Positions 39,001 to 47,950 of a stretch of DNA of 64,000 nt are shown one piece after another. Made by a program: the position numbers and the translations under genes. The stretch is from positions 562,614 to 626,613 of the forward strand of contig NMRA01000096.1 in NCBI GenBank assembly GCA_002633005.1, read 5' to 3'. The notes under the pieces were generated by a model that made no database searches, had not been told where the DNA came from, and was given only the letters and a program-made list of their open reading frames with translations. Positions within the stretch are counted from its first letter, which is position 1; each line of letters starts with the position of its first letter. Source of the stretch: Phoronis australis (lineage: Eukaryota; Phoronida; Phoronidae).

Positions 39001-42000
39001 ACTAGAACAGGCATACATAGCCCCATGCTAATAGTAAGCAATAAATAATTGGATACATCCAAACATCTAAAATTAATAGTTCCACCATCTGCTACCCATG
39101 TGAACCCAATCAGAAATTGAAGCATCCTCGTATACTATTGACTACCAGAACAGTGCTAATTACAGATCTTCTGAGCATCCTACCGACTACAGTCACACAT
39201 GTGATGGACAGTTCACACATTTTAACACAAATCAAAGCCAACACAGTGAATGAAAAGCAGGCAGGATGCAACAAACAGACTTGAAGAGTAAGGATTTAAT
39301 TGCTAATGTCAGAAAACGTTCTGGCTGTTCAACACGATTATAATTAAAGCTTCAAAATGTGCAATACCATTGGCTATAATCCACCCATGATTTAAAACCA
39401 TGGTCCAAAGTCATCTAGCAGGCATGTGATGACGTCATCCATGTTTCCATGAAGGGGTACTCGAGCACTAAAACAATCCTATGGATGCACTTATGAATCC
39501 CTGGCAACAAGCCAAAAAGAGCATGAATGATGCCTTCCTTGTATTAGCTACTAAACATCATAGACCCTGGCATCAAATCCCTGTCTTTCCTCATATGCAA
39601 CAGCTATGTCAACAAAACAAACCATCTTTAATGACAACCCACTAAGAACATGCCAAGAACATAAGAAAGGGCATTATCTGCCATTTCTTGATGAGTAAAG
39701 CACAATACTAGTACACCAGGGTTCAATTTTCAAGGTGTTTCCAAGGTAACAAGAACTGACAAATCTGAAAGCAAGCATTTGATTACACACTGTAGTAAGG
39801 TTTGCAAAATGTGCAAGTTGAACCAATGTAACATTTAGTTAGATAAATTACTTATGTTCACAGACATTTTTTTAAGTTATTGAAACATTTCTCCAAGTCT
39901 GCATGAAGAATTAGCTGATAAGCAGAGCAAATGCATAAACCCTAACTAGTTAGCTTCGTAGAACAAGGGGAGTTTAATATTTGGCTTTGTTGTCATTTTT
40001 TAGATGCATTGTGGGATGGTTATTGGTTCGTAAAGAACCTGGGTGACATCATCGATAACTTCTGAGCATGTAACCTGCTTTATGATGTGTGTTGCACTAG
40101 GTCAGGTGAAATTTGATTTCAACGTGATAGCATGGCATGTGCCTTGAGAATATTTCAAGAAATAGACTAAATAACTAATCTATTTATTTGAGCCTCACTT
40201 TCAATTTCTTATTTTCCTATTATCGTTTCTTTTTTTTGTCTGTGGCACAAAAAACATATCGCAAAGGACACATGCTTTCAATCCTGTTGCTTGCACTCGC
40301 CGAGTGTTATTTTCCGTCACATTGTTAATCATCACCAAGATTTCTGTGATGTCACCGGATGTTTACAAGTTACAATTCACTTGAAAAATCTGCAACAGCA
40401 TCGTAGGTGAGATCCTGGGAAATTGCAACTTGCATCAATTAGCCTACGTCAGAGTGAAAGAATAGCATTCTAGGGTACCTCTAAATAATTAATTGGGGTT
40501 AACTACAATCACACTATGAACTAGTAGCCCCATCAGAGGTTTGTGTACTTAACTAATTGGCAGACACATGAAACACATGGCCTAACAAGTTCAGAGCTTC
40601 AAAAATAATAGCAGTAAGGTTGAAGAACACTGTATAATCACTCGGCTTTTCTGCAGACATTGAAATGATCTGCAAGATTCTACATCATGTATTTTCATAA
40701 AATATTGACAATGAGAGCAACCAGAGAAAATGTTGAACAGCATATCAACTACCAAAGTGAGCATGTAAGCTTCCCACTTAATAGCAAGAATAACACAGCA
40801 CTTAAAAACACATTGACATCTGCAAAGAAAACTGTAAGTTTCCAGGGGCCACTGGGTGTGCTATACCAGTAGGAACCATCCAAAATCAAAGTTAGTTATG
40901 GCCTTATCAGAGCAAAGACATCTGGTAATTTTCATTTAATGATCCTTTGAGAGTTTGAAGGATGAAGATGGATGCCAATAATAATAAATGGTCAATCAAC
41001 ATGGAACAGCATAATGTAAAACCAGTCCAAATATGGCTAGGAGTTTTTGACTCTTTACTATATAGAAACCTATTTGTTAAAATTCATGAAAATTCATTCA
41101 GGAACTCGGAAGATACAGAGTCAAATGTAAAAAACAAAATTGCCACTAGGCACAGCAGCAGTTGAATCAGTCGAAAAGACATAGTCATCTGACATCAGCT
41201 TCATAAAAACACATGTGCCATGTTTCAAGAACAGGGGTTTAAGAGATACAGTAGCATATGGTGGATAACCAGATGTAAATGAGGGCAATATGCACCCACA
41301 TGTTTGAATGGGCACATAAAAACAATGTTGCAAATATCCACCCACTGTCAAAAAGTTAACTATCAATTTAGAGGACTAATAAATAAAAACTGTAATAAAC
41401 GGTCACAACTTCTTCCTGACTCAAGATTAAATTTGATTTCTAGAATTGTGAAAAAACAGACAGTTGGTTCTTGCAAGGGACCAGACTGAATGAGTTGGCT
41501 TATCAAGGCTACTACATATTTAATTACTTTGCACAACGACACTTAGGCAACAATTATAACGATTCTACAGCAGAGAAAACACCAATGAACTGGGACGAGC
41601 TGGAACTTGGTGAGTAGTCTGAACAGCTGTTATCGCGCATCCACTTTCATCACAACATTGTAGCGTAAGTATTTGTACACGTGCAGTTCACAATTATCAT
41701 GGTATATTTTGATGAAGCAGTTTGCCTAGAAGGTATACACAAACTCCAGAGCTTTATAACCATAAAACCATAATTCTTTAAAGACTAGTTCAGTGCATTC
41801 AATAGCATAATCCTTGTTAGATTAGTAATTATCAGAAAATTTTGACGACACAAAGTTTCGTAAGGGCCGACTAAAAGCGATAACAACTTCGCAAGAAACT
41901 GGTGGAAAACGTTTGCCCAGAAATTTCACCTAACAAATAATTAGGAATTTTCGACGTTGCTACATTTTCTAAGATAGATTGTGTAAAATGACGCACTGGA

Positions 42001-45000
42001 AACAAAACAGTGGAGCAGTGCGATAAACGCACAAACATGAGCACACCATGACTCTTATAAATGCTTCTGATGTAACAGAAAACTTACAAAACATACAGTT
42101 TACCTGTAATATTAGTTGTATTGGTAGCATGGCAGTCTGTCCCTGGTGCTGGGTGCTGTGAGGTGTTCAGCCGAATGGGCTCGGGATAGAAGTTCTCCGG
42201 AGGTATCAAGTCAAAGCAAGGTATCTTGGGAGGCGGACCACAGCTTTCACATGGATTCGCCGTTGACGCCATGGCAACAACTGTACTCGGAGTCAGCGAT
42301 ATAATGGAGCTGTTGCTTAAAACGATGTGGTTAATTATCTGTAAAGAGAATACGCGCACGTGAAATTTACACCTTCGTTCCTGATAATTTTCATAATCAC
42401 CAAGTGATTATGGAAAAATGTCAGCCTCATAGCGCTCCCAGTTGTTGATACCGGTAATTGTACTTTTTCTTCTACAAACCCCAGTTGTAAGTTCCCAAAA
42501 TGTGTAAAAACAAGAATGGCCTGTTCAGGTAAACTCTCATCCTGACTTCTTAAAAGTTTCCTGTATAAATGCCCACAAATGCTCAGCTTGCTACCCACCC
42601 CGATTTTTTTAAATTTCCATATTCAAGCACCCAGAGTGGGCATTTACTCTGAAGTATACGATATATCGGTACAACGAATAACCCAACTACTTTACGCTAC
42701 TGATGCCTTTTCCTTCCACAGTTTTTATCAGAGGTGTAAAATAATCAAGTGAAAATTTCAGTAAATCATTTGGCAAAGACTTAACTAAAGAATTTTTTGT
42801 TTCAATGACAACAGAAAGGCAATATTTCCGACCTATTTTGGACAACTGACTTATGAAAATCAACAATAATCAAAAGCAATACAACGCTATGTCACAACTT
42901 CCTTTGGAGTCAGTGTTAAGTGGAGCTTCCTGTGGTTTAAACCTATAAAAATAAACTATCCACATCAATGAAACAACTGTTCACTATTTTTTGTAGGACT
43001 TATCATTCTGGGATGACACTTAAAATTATTCAACCCAAGCTTGGCGAATAACAATAACAGAGTTAAAAAACAAAATTTGTACGCCATACGTCAGAACAAA
43101 TTATGACATTTGATATGGGTACAAAAAATCCTCAAAGCCGCGTGTGCTAGCATTTTTTAAGTGTAATCGTGTTGATTTTAACTTCAAGGTTGGTTAGTTA
43201 TAAAAGGCCGAAGTTACAGTTTCCTTCTATCAAATGACCACGTAACAATAAAAAAACATTGCTATCAGAAATTAAGGAAATTTTACACAAGATATGAGTT
43301 TTTGCACAATGCTACACAGCACTTCACAGTGCAACCAGATTATTTGTCGATTTGCAAGAGGCATATAGTTAAGAATGACTTGAAACTTAGACGTCTGATA
43401 GAAAGATCAATAAGGAAGTACATGGAAAGAGAACCAGTCTCGCCTTCAGCCACTTCTTATTTGACTTACGACTTTGCAGATGTTGAAGACTAAATCGATG
43501 GCCTGAAATACTCCGCAGCTGAACACAAACAATATAAAAGTAACTATTCACCCGACATGCCAGTCAAATAAACCTGTTTTTGATACTCATACAACAAACT
43601 TTTCAGATTTTCAATACATGCCATGTAAAAAGCATGTTGGCTTAAATAAGACGGTTTTCGCACCTTCCAAATTTTACGTACATGGTTATGAGACAAAACC
43701 GACATTTCTCAAAGAAAATATTTTCATCGTCACGGTCATCACGAGTGGCATGATATGACCGCTTTACTAAGCGAAGATGGATAAAGCACACGACGTCATC
43801 GAATTCGAAGAATTTAAGTGACAATTTATAGATAATTGTGGTTACCGTGTTGACTTTTAAAAAAATATATATATGTGGGACCACGCACTTGATTGTATTA
43901 TTTACTGATGCTCTTGAAAATATGTAGAAATCATGAAACTGAGTCACATGTATGATGGGTTTCATTTTGTTTGTCTAGTTCGTTTCTGTCTTCAAATCAC
44001 CTGACTTAGGAAATATTACCAATTAAAATAACACACAGATGAACTCCAAAACATAATTCTTCATTCTTATTAGCTAATACTTCATTTTCATACCCCTGGA
44101 AACACAAAAAATATACAACCTGCAATTCTAATGTTATACTACTGAAGTTTATCGGGCGCACAGCAAAGCCAAAATATCACTACGTATATGACTTACAAGG
44201 ATCAGTGGCGACTGTTACCCAAAGAAATCAATGTTTGTCATGTAAATAGCACAAATGTGCTTATGATATTTGATCGGTTCTCAACTAGAAATGAACTGAA
44301 TTATTTTGTGACACACAATTTGATATTTTTATGCACAACCTCAGTGGTTTTTCATAACCGAATAAACTACATGCCGTGAATAATACGCTTACACAAAAGT
44401 CACACATTTCTAACAATGTGCGTGACTTTTCACTGCTTGTACTTCTGAGCGGCTTTTACCAGGATCAAAGAGAGCGCGGCGCAGAGTCCGACTTAGTTAT
44501 GATGACTGCATTGTCTGGTACAAGCAAGAACCAATTAAGTGTAATTACCCGACCATAAACACAAAGTAAACACCTCTGCTCGTACATACTGGCATATTTT
44601 CAAAATGCATTAACCTACAGTTTTCGCTAAAAACAAATACCACAGTTGTATTCAGATGGAAACGATGGGTACGATTGAAGATAAACGACTGTGCGTATTG
44701 ATATACTTGGTGATTTTCAAACACTGATCAGAGTTAACAATTTCACGTGGATTATTCTTTTCATGTACAACTACAAGCTACATTGAAACATCTATAAACA
44801 ACACACAGTGACTAAATTCGATGTCAATAACTTTTAAAACATAACTTATGGCCCAGTGCATGCTGAAATACTTTACTCCAGGAATAGTACTAACCGGAAA
44901 ACTGGTATTCGCGGAAATGCGCCAATTTCGATAGTAAGCTTGTAGTTGTAATGGAACACCTGTGAAGACAACTGAAGATGGCTAGCTTTGTAGTCAACGA

Positions 45001-46194
45001 GAGAGTGCAAGCAGTGGATGAGGTTGGTCGGTGGGCAAGAGCTGTGATTTCATTTTGATGACTGTGGAAAAGCTAGAATAGTTATGCAGTTACTGCAACC
45101 AAAATTGTCCAGAGGTTCCAAATCTTCAGTTTGGCTATCACTATATTTGCACTTTTGTATATATTTTATGATTTGAATTCCAATAAAAATTGAACTTGAA
45201 CTAATGGCGATGTAGTTTTGTTGGCTGTGACATGTTTAGTGTAGCTGTAATCTAGAAAATTCAGGAATGGGTTCACAATTTACTGACTTCTAAGTTGTTT
45301 TGATACTTCCTTTAAACAAAAAATAAAAAGACAGCAACCCTAACCGGTCGCGGTGAGAAAAAACAAGTATGAGACAGGAGTACTAAAATAAAGTAATGAA
45401 AACAGGTATGACACATATTTAAAACCAATGTTCCTTTGGGAAGTGGCCCTTTGTTAAGATCATCGCAAATTAACTTTTTAGTCTGTTTGTAATATTTAAA
45501 ATGTACCAAGTTAAAAATACTCTCCACATTGCAGGCTTTAACTCTGTGCAAATGCCAGATCGGAAAAACTGGTGTAATAAAGACCACCATTGAAAAGAAA
45601 GTAGTGATAGCTACATATTACCTTTCCACTGCATTAGCGCAGATCTTCATCAATACAAATGGGACCTGAATAGGCATCATAAAAGTTGTATGGGGCTTAG
45701 GGAATCAGAGTGGTGACCAGTGTAAGGGAGAAATCCACATTGAAAAATTAATTGAATCTAGACTAGATCATTTACCGGCCATGCAAGTCCATGTTCTGAC
45801 ATGACAAGTATAGCAGCAACGGATTTTGAGAACAAGTCATATATAAACAATAGCGTACATGTTATTCAATGATTGCCTAAGTGGTTCTAAAATCATAAGG
45901 ATACTCAGTTCCTGAAAGCTGTCTCTCCCTGCCTGCCAGTGGGCTTCTAATGACAAGTTACTTCAAAGTATATAGCTAAAAATATACCTTGTGATACGTT
46001 GTTAGTTGTGAAACGCCATTTAAGTACCTTACAAGGGTATAACAGATAGTATTGATTTTTAGCCAAGAATTTACCCATATTACAGCCTTACTCCATAGCC
46101 GCCACATGCATATCGTAATGGGAATATTAATTCTTACCTGTAAAAGCACCGGCAAAAGTACGCGTAATCTCGTATCGACGCATGATGGTAACAT
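17565..46194 (-). CDS. Gene 2: mucin-like single-pass membrane protein, six coding exons
   Basis: Minus-strand exons 46194-46138, 42338-42104, 25172-24573, 21383-21030, 19364-19250 and 18057-17565 join in frame to 618 codons (617 residues). An in-frame TAA lies five codons upstream of the ATG. Residues 1 to about 27 form a signal peptide (hydrophobic VLLPVLLQIINHIVL). Residues about 20-97 carry Asn-glycosylation sequons and four Cys. About 98-415 is Ser/Thr-rich and mucin-like. Residues about 424-448 form one membrane helix (YIVLIIISVIVFMAVVIFS...). The tail, about 168 residues, has a strongly basic stretch (KLKKRTKKKSKKRGGR). It is likely a cell-surface glycoprotein. I do not recognise a named family. 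The 17-kb second intron could hide further exons. Confidence 0.75.
18058..19249 (-). other. Gene 2 intron 5
   Basis: 1.2 kb, AT-rich. I see no other feature. Confidence 0.6.
19250..19364 (-). CDS. Gene 2 exon 5, transmembrane helix
   Basis: Acceptor ttttccgcag, donor AA|gtaagttcc. Glycine-rich juxtamembrane GGEGGLKTG, then a hydrophobic helix of about 25 residues and a YRCKKK stop-transfer. Phase 1 in, phase 2 out. Confidence 0.85.
19365..21029 (-). other. Gene 2 intron 4
   Basis: 1.7 kb with no supportable gene or mobile element. Confidence 0.6.
21030..21383 (-). CDS. Gene 2 exon 4, mucin-like Ser/Thr-rich domain
   Basis: Acceptor acaaaccag, donor CGTG|gtgaat, 118 residues, phase 1 to phase 1. 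Ser/Thr/Ala-rich like exon 3 and of the same symmetrical class, so it could be skipped without a frameshift. Confidence 0.75.
21384..24572 (-). other. Gene 2 intron 3
   Basis: 3.2 kb, AT-rich. A small GC hairpin (GCCTGGGCC/GGCCCAG) lies near 22645-22670. Nothing else is supportable. Confidence 0.55.
24573..25172 (-). CDS. Gene 2 exon 3, mucin-like Ser/Thr-rich domain
   Basis: Acceptor gttttcag before 25172. The donor is AGTG|gtgatt at 24573 or, three bases earlier, A|gtggtg at 24576; both keep the frame. 200 residues, phase 1 to phase 1, dominated by Ser, Thr and Ala (for example ASATTTTATTQV) with several Asn-glycosylation sequons. Confidence 0.75.
25577..25739 (+). mobile_element. Short MITE with GC-rich inverted ends
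   Basis: The left end CAGTGGCAGATTTAGGGGGG and right end (reverse complement CAGGGGCAGATCCAGG) are inverted repeats. A CAGAA direct repeat flanks both sides. About 163 bp with no coding capacity. Ends of this type are widespread in animal MITEs. Confidence 0.65.
27423..27478 (+). repeat. Two direct copies of GCTAGATCATGTATTAT
   Basis: Two near-identical copies 35 bp apart, each followed by an ATA/ACAC-like tail. Confidence 0.6.
27615..27670 (+). repeat. 14-bp tandem repeat, four units
   Basis: GAAATTCAAGAAAC repeated four times without change, suggesting recent expansion. Confidence 0.9.
28450..28512 (+). repeat. About 21-bp tandem repeat, three units
   Basis: Three copies built on AAATACAATYCCAG/GG separated by TTT(A/G)A. 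Confidence 0.75.
30560..30838 (+). mobile_element. Probable MITE with inverted ends
   Basis: Left CATGCGCGTACCCAG and right (reverse complement CATGCGTACACCCAG) are inverted. The interior has long G and C runs (30589 on, 30801 on). Its edges are approximate and no coding sequence is visible. Confidence 0.5.
31842..32349 (+). mobile_element. Probable MITE with GTGTCC-type ends
   Basis: Left CAGGATGTCCCCAAAATG and right (reverse complement CAGGGTGTCTCAAAAATG) form inverted ends around about 500 bp. The ends resemble Tc1/mariner-like elements; no transposase frame and no clear target duplication were found. Confidence 0.5.
32812..32825 (+). promoter_or_regulatory. CTCF-consensus motif (exact)
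   Basis: CCACTAGATGGCAC fits CCASYAGRKGGCRS at all 14 positions. Binding is not shown. Confidence 0.5.
33072..33085 (+). promoter_or_regulatory. CTCF-like motif (one mismatch)
   Basis: CCACTAGGAGGCAC; A at the K position. Confidence 0.35.
33212..33225 (+). promoter_or_regulatory. CTCF-like motif (one mismatch)
   Basis: CCACTAGGTGGTGC; T in place of the invariant C. Confidence 0.35.
33357..33370 (+). promoter_or_regulatory. CTCF-consensus motif (exact)
   Basis: CCACTAGGGGGCAC fits the consensus at all positions. Confidence 0.5.
33503..33516 (+). promoter_or_regulatory. CTCF-like motif (one mismatch)
   Basis: CCACTAGGAGGCGC; A at the K position. Confidence 0.35.
33663..33676 (+). promoter_or_regulatory. 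CTCF-consensus motif (exact)
   Basis: CCACTAGGTGGCGC fits the consensus at all positions. Confidence 0.5.
33778..33791 (+). promoter_or_regulatory. CTCF-consensus motif (exact)
   Basis: CCACTAGGGGGCAC fits the consensus at all positions. Confidence 0.5.
33906..34006 (+). repeat. 19-bp minisatellite inside the copy 1 element
   Basis: About five units of CCCGGACGGACGAATGCCG. The equivalent place in the other long copy (about 58665-58705) has only a short CCGTCCGTCC stretch, so the array expanded after the copies separated. Confidence 0.9.
34831..36680 (+). repeat. Haplotype copy A of a 1.85-kb direct duplication ending at an N
   Basis: Matches 36682-38550 at an offset of 1851 with substitutions and small indels along its whole length, including the ATGATG run (35041-35076 versus about 36892-36927). 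It ends exactly at the single N at 36681. Confidence 0.85.
36682..38550 (+). repeat. Haplotype copy B of the 34831-36680 segment
   Basis: Begins with TCTCCCAATGGCAG directly after N36681, as copy A does at 34831, and ends at gatattacagtga, where copy A meets the N. It has no coding content. Confidence 0.85.
40845..41325 (-). mobile_element. Decayed copy of the CTCF-motif repeat
   Basis: In the same orientation as copy 1. Monomer-like blocks are recognisable: CCACTGGGTGTGCT (40849-40862), TTTTCATTTAATGATCCTTTGAG, TTCATGAAAATTCATT, and a motif with a 3-bp deletion (CCACTAGGCAC, 41143-41153). The terminal CACCCACATG is near 41301. Edges are approximate. Confidence 0.55.
42104..42338 (-). CDS. 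Gene 2 exon 2, Cys-containing N-terminal ectodomain
   Basis: Acceptor ctctttacag, donor ACAG|gtaaac, phase 0 in and phase 1 out. It encodes the end of the signal peptide, then NPCESCGPPPKIPC and a fourth Cys in GTDCHATNTTNIT. The sequons NSS, NTS, NTT and NIT suggest a secreted domain. No named fold is recognised. Confidence 0.75.
42555..42661 (+). mobile_element. Short fold-back relic related to the 8799-9994 element
   Basis: Contains AAATGCCCAC and inverted GTGGGCATTT with CTACCCACCCCGATTTTTTT between, resembling the ends of the 8799-9994 element (CGCCCACCCCGACTTTTTGCC). Similar fragments occur near 56310 and 62118. Confidence 0.4.
43302..43493 (+). other. Unassigned small ORF
   Basis: 63 codons ending at TAA (43491-43493). 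The second half has a charged, amphipathic composition (KNDLKLRRLIERSIRKYMER) followed by an acidic end (DFADVED). An acceptor-like ctacacag precedes it at about 43310. It could be a terminal exon or a gene fragment. In AT-rich DNA a frame of this length can also arise by chance. Confidence 0.2.
44370..45735 (+). repeat. Dispersed repeat family R2, most complete copy
   Basis: Shares long blocks with 54011-54990 and 55005-55930 in the same orientation: ATAATACGCTTACA, GATCAAAGAGAGCGCGGCG, AAAATGCATTAACC, a segment ending in AATAAAAATTGAACTTGAAC (about 45182) and ACCTTTCCACT. The other copies carry internal deletions. The element type is unknown; an internal polyadenylation signal suggests an RNA-derived origin. 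Confidence 0.65.
44978..45058 (+). pseudogene. Short protein-like ORF within repeat R2
   Basis: ATG-to-TGA frame of 26 residues beginning MASFVVNERVQAVDEVGRWA. The pattern resembles the first strands of Tudor/chromo-barrel-type domains (a basic residue, V-x-A-x-D, then a W). The copy near 55640 has an early stop in the matching place. It may be a captured first exon or a micropeptide. The family assignment is inference. Confidence 0.3.
46138..46194 (-). CDS. Gene 2 exon 1, signal peptide start
   Basis: ATG at 46194-46192, 19 codons (MLPSCVDTRLRVLLPVLLQ), then donor CAG|gtaagaatt, phase 0. The hydrophobic core continues into exon 2, which supports the join. Confidence 0.65.
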
Positions 46195-47107
46195 GATTTT
46201 TTGTAGTTAATCTGGCTAACTCAAACGTTCTTCACGAGTCATCTCTATTCCAGACCAGTTCGTATTCATTTCCTTGTTGACAGTACGGTAACCTCGCAAT
46301 TCCTGATTGGTAAACAGACTTATCGATTTTGTGGGTGGTGATTCATCAGACGAGATTCACGTCAATCACAGAGTAGGACTCAACGGAAACCGAAAGTCAT
46401 TTTGTCAGACTACGCGCACCTGTTTTAAATATATTTCACTCTCACACGTAACATAGGGAACTCCGTGATCCACCAGTCAAAGATGTTTACAGCCGCTAAG
46501 TTCTGCCTAATAACTCATGCAGTAGCCGAGCAAGAGCAATAGAAACGCCATCTATGTTCTTTTACGACTCTTGTTTTTTGCATATCTTTGAAACAAACAT
46601 GTAAAATAAAGCGATAAAAATACACTTAACACTTACAATTTGGTCCTTTAAAGGCCAATTTGTGATACAAATTCTTAAAAATGAAAGCTTTTGGTTATAT
46701 TTGACTTGTAAATGAACGTTTTGACGATTTACGGTAGCGACTTTTTTACGCTAGTAACAGGATTCCGGTAAATAAACATGCCCTGAACTCTACCTGTGTT
46801 TCGGCGTTACAGTGTAAAGAGATGAATTGCAGTCTTCGCTGAGAGTTTAAGTGGCAAGAAGTGCGTAAGTTTAGTGTTTTGAATTATCTTGAAACGGAAG
46901 TCGTAAACCTCGATAGTAATCAAGGAATCTGATAGGCAATTACATCGCCCTGGATGTCGCAGGCATAGACACCGTGACCTAAACTCTTAAGTCGTGAATA
47001 TAAACATAATAAGCAGCTGATTGTCATACTATCCAATGTGCTCTAGCAACTGTCATGTGATGTCATGGACATATATCAGCCTTCACAAATATACGTGTTT
47101 TGCCAAT

Positions 47108-47582
47108 CAGGCCTTTATCCAGGATTTTGAAAATAGGGTGCCCAAAATGGGTTCCCAATATTCCAGGGCGTCCATGATTCCGACATGTAACCCCCCACCC
47201 CCAGCAATACCCCCAAACACACAGAATTTTTTACAAAAAAATGCATAGATCAAGGTTGTTACATCTAAGTTTATGAAACAGCCTTCTATGGTGAGCATTT
47301 TACTAAAAAATGTGTAGACCAAGACTTTTACAATGCTGTCAATCAAGTGTCAAAATAGCAACAATGCATATACTTTGTATATGCATTGTATATTTCTTCC
47401 TGCTTTGAAAAAGAGCCCCCACTGTGAGCCTTCAGAGGCTAACTACAATGTGTGAGTCCAAACTTCAAAAGTTCTTATTGACAGTGGGGGTCTAAATGAT
47501 ACATTGGGCGTCCTTGCCATGGTCCAGATTAGTGCTAGGGCATCCATTTGGAAGCCCAGGAGGTACGCTGCATAAAGGCCTG
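47108..47582 (+). mobile_element. hAT-type MITE with 8-bp target duplication
   Basis: The inverted ends CAGGCCTTTATCCAG and CAGGCCTTTATGCAG match at 14 of 15 positions. The direct repeat TTGCCAAT flanks it at 47100-47107 and 47583-47590. An 8-bp duplication and CAGG ends fit the hAT superfamily. 475 bp, no coding sequence. Confidence 0.85.
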
Positions 47583-47819
47583 TTGCCAATCTTAATCCTT
47601 GTTTGTCTCCGAAAGCAGAGTTTTGAAACGGTCGCTGATGTCACCAGGCATTTTGAATGAGGCCCTAAAGTCGTGACCCGTTCGTTTAGACGAAAATACA
47701 GGAAGCAAGACCACCCAAGTCAACTACAGGGCTTACAGTTACTCTAGATGACATAAAAATGTATTGCATTGTTTATTAATTCAGTTTCAATTGAAATAAA
47801 CTGTTTATAGTCCTGATAC

Positions 47820-47950
47820 CTTTCATCGTCAGGCTCCAAAGGTCGTCCGCCATCTTCTTTCGCGTGCAGCGCAGCCACGCAGGACTTAGCGTTCTGATTT
47901 GGAGTGCTCGTCTCCATGTTAGGTACTAACCTCTCGGGAGAAATGCGCAT
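47820..47950 (-). other. Candidate first exon of an unassigned minus-strand transcript
   Basis: CpG-rich and ends at a good donor (GAAAG|gtatca). Two frames are open: from ATG 47950 (MRISPERLVPNMETSTPNQN...) and from ATG 47853 in an excellent start context, GAAGATGGCGGACGACC, giving MADDLWSLTMK. The AAGATGGCGGAC core also matches a YY1 site, common at animal promoters and start codons. No downstream exon could be assigned. Confidence 0.35.
47845..47857 (-). promoter_or_regulatory. YY1-like site overlapping a start codon
   Basis: AAGATGGCGGAC on the minus strand matches the YY1 consensus AANATGGCGGC apart from its last base. It suggests a promoter near 47.85 kb. Confidence 0.4.

Larger units (their letters stand above)
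25173..42103 (-). other. Gene 2 intron 2, 17 kb and repeat-filled
   Basis: The long intron holds MITEs at 25577-25739, about 30560-30838 and about 31842-32349, the CTCF-motif repeat at 32722-34053, its relic at about 40845-41325, and a 1.85-kb haplotype duplication around N36681. No additional Ser/Thr-rich exon was found, but short phase-1 exons cannot be excluded. The remaining stretches are AT-rich without features. Confidence 0.55.
42339..46137 (-). other. Gene 2 intron 1
   Basis: 3.8 kb. Holds a relic of the 8799-9994 transposon family (about 42555-42661), an unassigned ORF at 43302-43493 (+) and the repeat at 44370-45735. Confidence 0.5.

Noticed and set aside
44400-44480. GATCAAAGAGAGCGCGGCG block of repeat R2 as a possible small nuclear RNA gene
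   Set aside because: It does not match the starts or Sm sites of the common spliceosomal RNAs, and no promoter element is recognisable.
46543-46556. CGCCATCTATG near the gene 2 promoter as a possible CTCF or YY1 site
   Set aside because: Only a short core matches, which is too little to call either factor.
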